Shown: one piece after another, positions 6,133-6,800 of the stretch
How positions within the stretch are numbered: position 1 is the first letter of the stretch
How the letters are laid out: each line of letters begins with the position of its first letter
Origin: Syntrophaceae bacterium
GTDB lineage: Bacteria > Desulfobacterota > Syntrophorhabdia > Syntrophorhabdales > WCHB1-27
Assembly: GCA_003165115.1 (NCBI GenBank)
Contig: PLSJ01000316.1
Coordinates: 1 to 6,800, forward strand
Direction of reading: 5' to 3'
Length of the DNA: 6,800 bases
The notes under the pieces: generated by a model
Databases searched by the model: none
What the model saw: the letters and a program-made list of their open reading frames with translations, nothing else
Told to the model about the DNA's origin: nothing
Position numbers and translations under genes: made by a program

Positions 6133-6314
6133 TTAAAACGCAGATTGTCAAGGAGAACAATAAGCCGGTCGCAGTCATCATGGATTACAAGGAGTACGTG
6201 CGACTCAGGGAGATCGAGCAGGAGCGGAAGGACTATCATTCCGTGACAAAAACCAAGGCCGCGAACAAGAAGTGGACGGGCCCTGAGGAGCTGAAAAAGG
6301 ATCTCGGCCTGTGA
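6129..6314 (+). CDS. Phd/YefM-like antitoxin, short form
   Basis: A 61-residue protein following the toxin with a GTGA overlap. Residues 5-28 (QIVKENNKPVAVIMDYKEY and on) match the C-terminal half of the Phd/YefM fold, with the strand-then-helix pattern x-P-V-A-V-I-M-D-Y-x-E-Y. After a charged helix, the Lys-rich tail ending GPEELKKDLGL (51-61) is likely the flexible part that wraps the toxin. Phd/YefM proteins are usually about 80 residues with an extra N-terminal strand, so this is a shortened version. It should neutralise the toxin and, with it, repress the operon. The start is GTG, backed by a strong GGGAGG. Family assignment is by pattern and by position next to a RelE-like toxin. Confidence 0.8.
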   Translation: MIKTQIVKENNKPVAVIMDYKEYVRLREIEQERKDYHSVTKTKAANKKWTGPEELKKDLGL

Positions 6315-6430
6315 CCGCAATGGGCCTTAAGAAATAAGTTAGTCTAGTCGACAAAATAACAACGTTGTCCCCTTGAACGTCCGCCATCCGTCGAAAATCT
6401 CTCCGGCCGCAAAGAAAGGAACCTTACCCA
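6315..6430. other. Spacer between the antitoxin and the group II intron (intron 3' exon side)
   Basis: No gene or clear terminator is seen here. On the minus strand the DNA directly after the predicted intron end (TGGGTAAGG...) stays open for about 28 codons to a TAA at 6341-6339. It has no start of its own and could be the tail of a gene interrupted by the intron, but I recognise no family. Confidence 0.3.
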
Positions 6431-6470
6431 GGCGAGTGGCGCAGGGGAGCCTCCCCCCTGCGCTCTCTCA
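6431..6470 (-). ncRNA. Group II intron domain VI
   Basis: After a short linker, the minus strand forms a 9-bp stem GCGCAGGGG/CCCCTGCGC with a GGAGGCT loop, below which GAG pairs with CTC. This leaves an unpaired A (complement of T6437) in CCACTC as the likely branch-point. The predicted intron end reads ACTCGCC, so the last two bases are CC instead of the usual A-pyrimidine. Confidence 0.75.
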
Positions 6471-6504
6471 GAACCCGGCGTGAGCCTCTCGGCTCACCGG
6501 GCTC
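6471..6504 (-). ncRNA. Group II intron domain V (catalytic core)
   Basis: A 34-nt hairpin: GAGCCCGGTGAGCC, tetraloop GAGA, then GGCTCACGCCGGGTTC. It has an 8-bp lower stem containing the AGC catalytic triad, a 2-base CG bulge on the 3' side, a 6-bp upper stem and a GNRA loop. Length, bulge position and triad match the family exactly, with no disabling change in this domain. Confidence 0.92.
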
Positions 6505-6507
6505 CCA

Positions 6508-6705
6508 TCATCCAGCCGTCGGTCGCGCGCCAAACTGCCAGTGCGGAAACAGGGAGGGCTGCCTTTTGGCTATTCCTCCCAGCCATTGCTTGTCGACCCC
6601 TGCTGCTCCCTGGTTCGCCTTTACCTGTTTCCACGCCTCCACCACGACCTTCTGAGAAATCTCAAACGGCCTTGCCTTCTTCAGTTGGTTCCTCCCATCA
6701 TTCAT
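6508..6705 (-). pseudogene. ltrA: Internally deleted group II intron reverse transcriptase/maturase (N- and C-termini fused in frame)
   Basis: The frame from ATG 6705 encodes 65 residues. Residues 1-40 match the extreme N-terminus of LtrA-type intron proteins (KARPFEISQKVVVEAWKQVK, then ANQGAAGVDKQ). Residues 41-65 (WLGGIAKRQPSLFPHWQFGA, then RPTAG, stop) resemble the extreme C-terminus, where relatives end with an LF-x-HWQ-x-G-x-RPTAG-like tail. The normal protein is about 400 or more residues; the finger-palm reverse transcriptase domain with its YADD motif and the maturase domain are missing. The junction falls near 6586/6585, and the frame is kept through it. An in-frame ATG at 6756 would add 17 residues typical of non-coding intron sequence. 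Such a protein cannot be a working reverse transcriptase. The family match is from recognition, not alignment. Confidence 0.85.
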
Positions 6706-6800
6706 GGTTGACCCCTGAATTGGCCGGATAACCCGCCCCCTTCGCCAAGGACGCATTACCGTCCTTCATCGCTACTACGGGGCGGTCCGTCCCTGTGCTC

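Larger units (their letters stand above)
6431..6800 (-). mobile_element. Group II intron, 3' part, with deleted reverse transcriptase
   Basis: Read on the minus strand, the element enters from the right edge. Positions 6800 to 6706 carry the sequence type that precedes intron open frames, including CCGTAGTAGCGATGAAG near 6781-6765. Next comes a 65-codon remnant of the intron-encoded protein (6705-6508), then domain V (6504-6471) and domain VI (6470-6431). Counting seven bases from the bulged A of domain VI puts the 3' splice site after 6431. The order (pre-ORF sequence, ORF, V, VI) is exactly that of a bacterial group II intron. Domains I-III and the 5' splice site lie mostly outside the window. 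The intron lies convergent to the toxin-antitoxin pair. Confidence 0.88.

Noticed and set aside
6480..6731. Plus-strand open frame of 83 codons over the group II intron
   Set aside because: Antisense to domain V and the reverse transcriptase remnant, which explain the sequence far better.

Overview
The window is about 6.8 kb of GC-rich bacterial DNA. The left 5.1 kb is a compact housekeeping block read entirely on the minus strand; the right 1.7 kb looks like accessory DNA. The protein set (MnmG, an RlmI-like methyltransferase, a QueG-like double [4Fe-4S] protein, CarA and CarB) and its style suggest an anaerobic Gram-negative bacterium, perhaps a syntrophic or sulfate-reducing lineage of the former Deltaproteobacteria. 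That placement is an inference from protein flavour only and is weak.

Housekeeping block, in transcription order (right to left). An RlmI/YccW-like 23S rRNA methyltransferase gene comes first (5135 to 3963); its family-conserved N-terminus seems to need a non-canonical CTG start. After a 177-base gap comes mnmG (3785 to 1932), which modifies the tRNA wobble uridine. Its stop shares one base (TGATG) with the start of a small epoxyqueuosine-reductase-like gene (1932 to 1162). Twelve bases later carA begins (1149 to 52), and carA overlaps the start of carB by 8 bases (ATGCCTAA); carB runs off the left edge. The tight overlaps make mnmG, the QueG-like gene, carA and carB a likely operon, joining tRNA wobble-base modification to carbamoyl phosphate synthesis for pyrimidines and arginine.

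Region 5169-5868 holds no gene I can support. It contains a good sigma70-like promoter for the rlmI-like gene, a bulged inverted repeat over that promoter, four GTGCACG sites spaced near whole helical turns (one inside a 12-base palindrome), and a set of short repeats resembling insertion-sequence ends.

Region 5872-6314 is a plus-strand type II toxin-antitoxin pair: a RelE/ParE-like toxin followed, with a 4-base GTGA overlap, by a short Phd/YefM-like antitoxin. A perfect 12-base palindrome lies just upstream and could be the autoregulatory operator.

From 6431 to the right edge lies the 3' part of a group II intron on the minus strand. A textbook 34-nt domain V and a domain VI with a bulged A are visible. 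The intron-encoded reverse transcriptase is reduced to a 65-residue open frame that joins the family's extreme N-terminus in frame to its extreme C-terminus. The reverse transcriptase core is gone while the ribozyme 3' core is kept. This is the most interesting object in the window. I found no CRISPR array, tRNA or rRNA, and no clearly new defence system.
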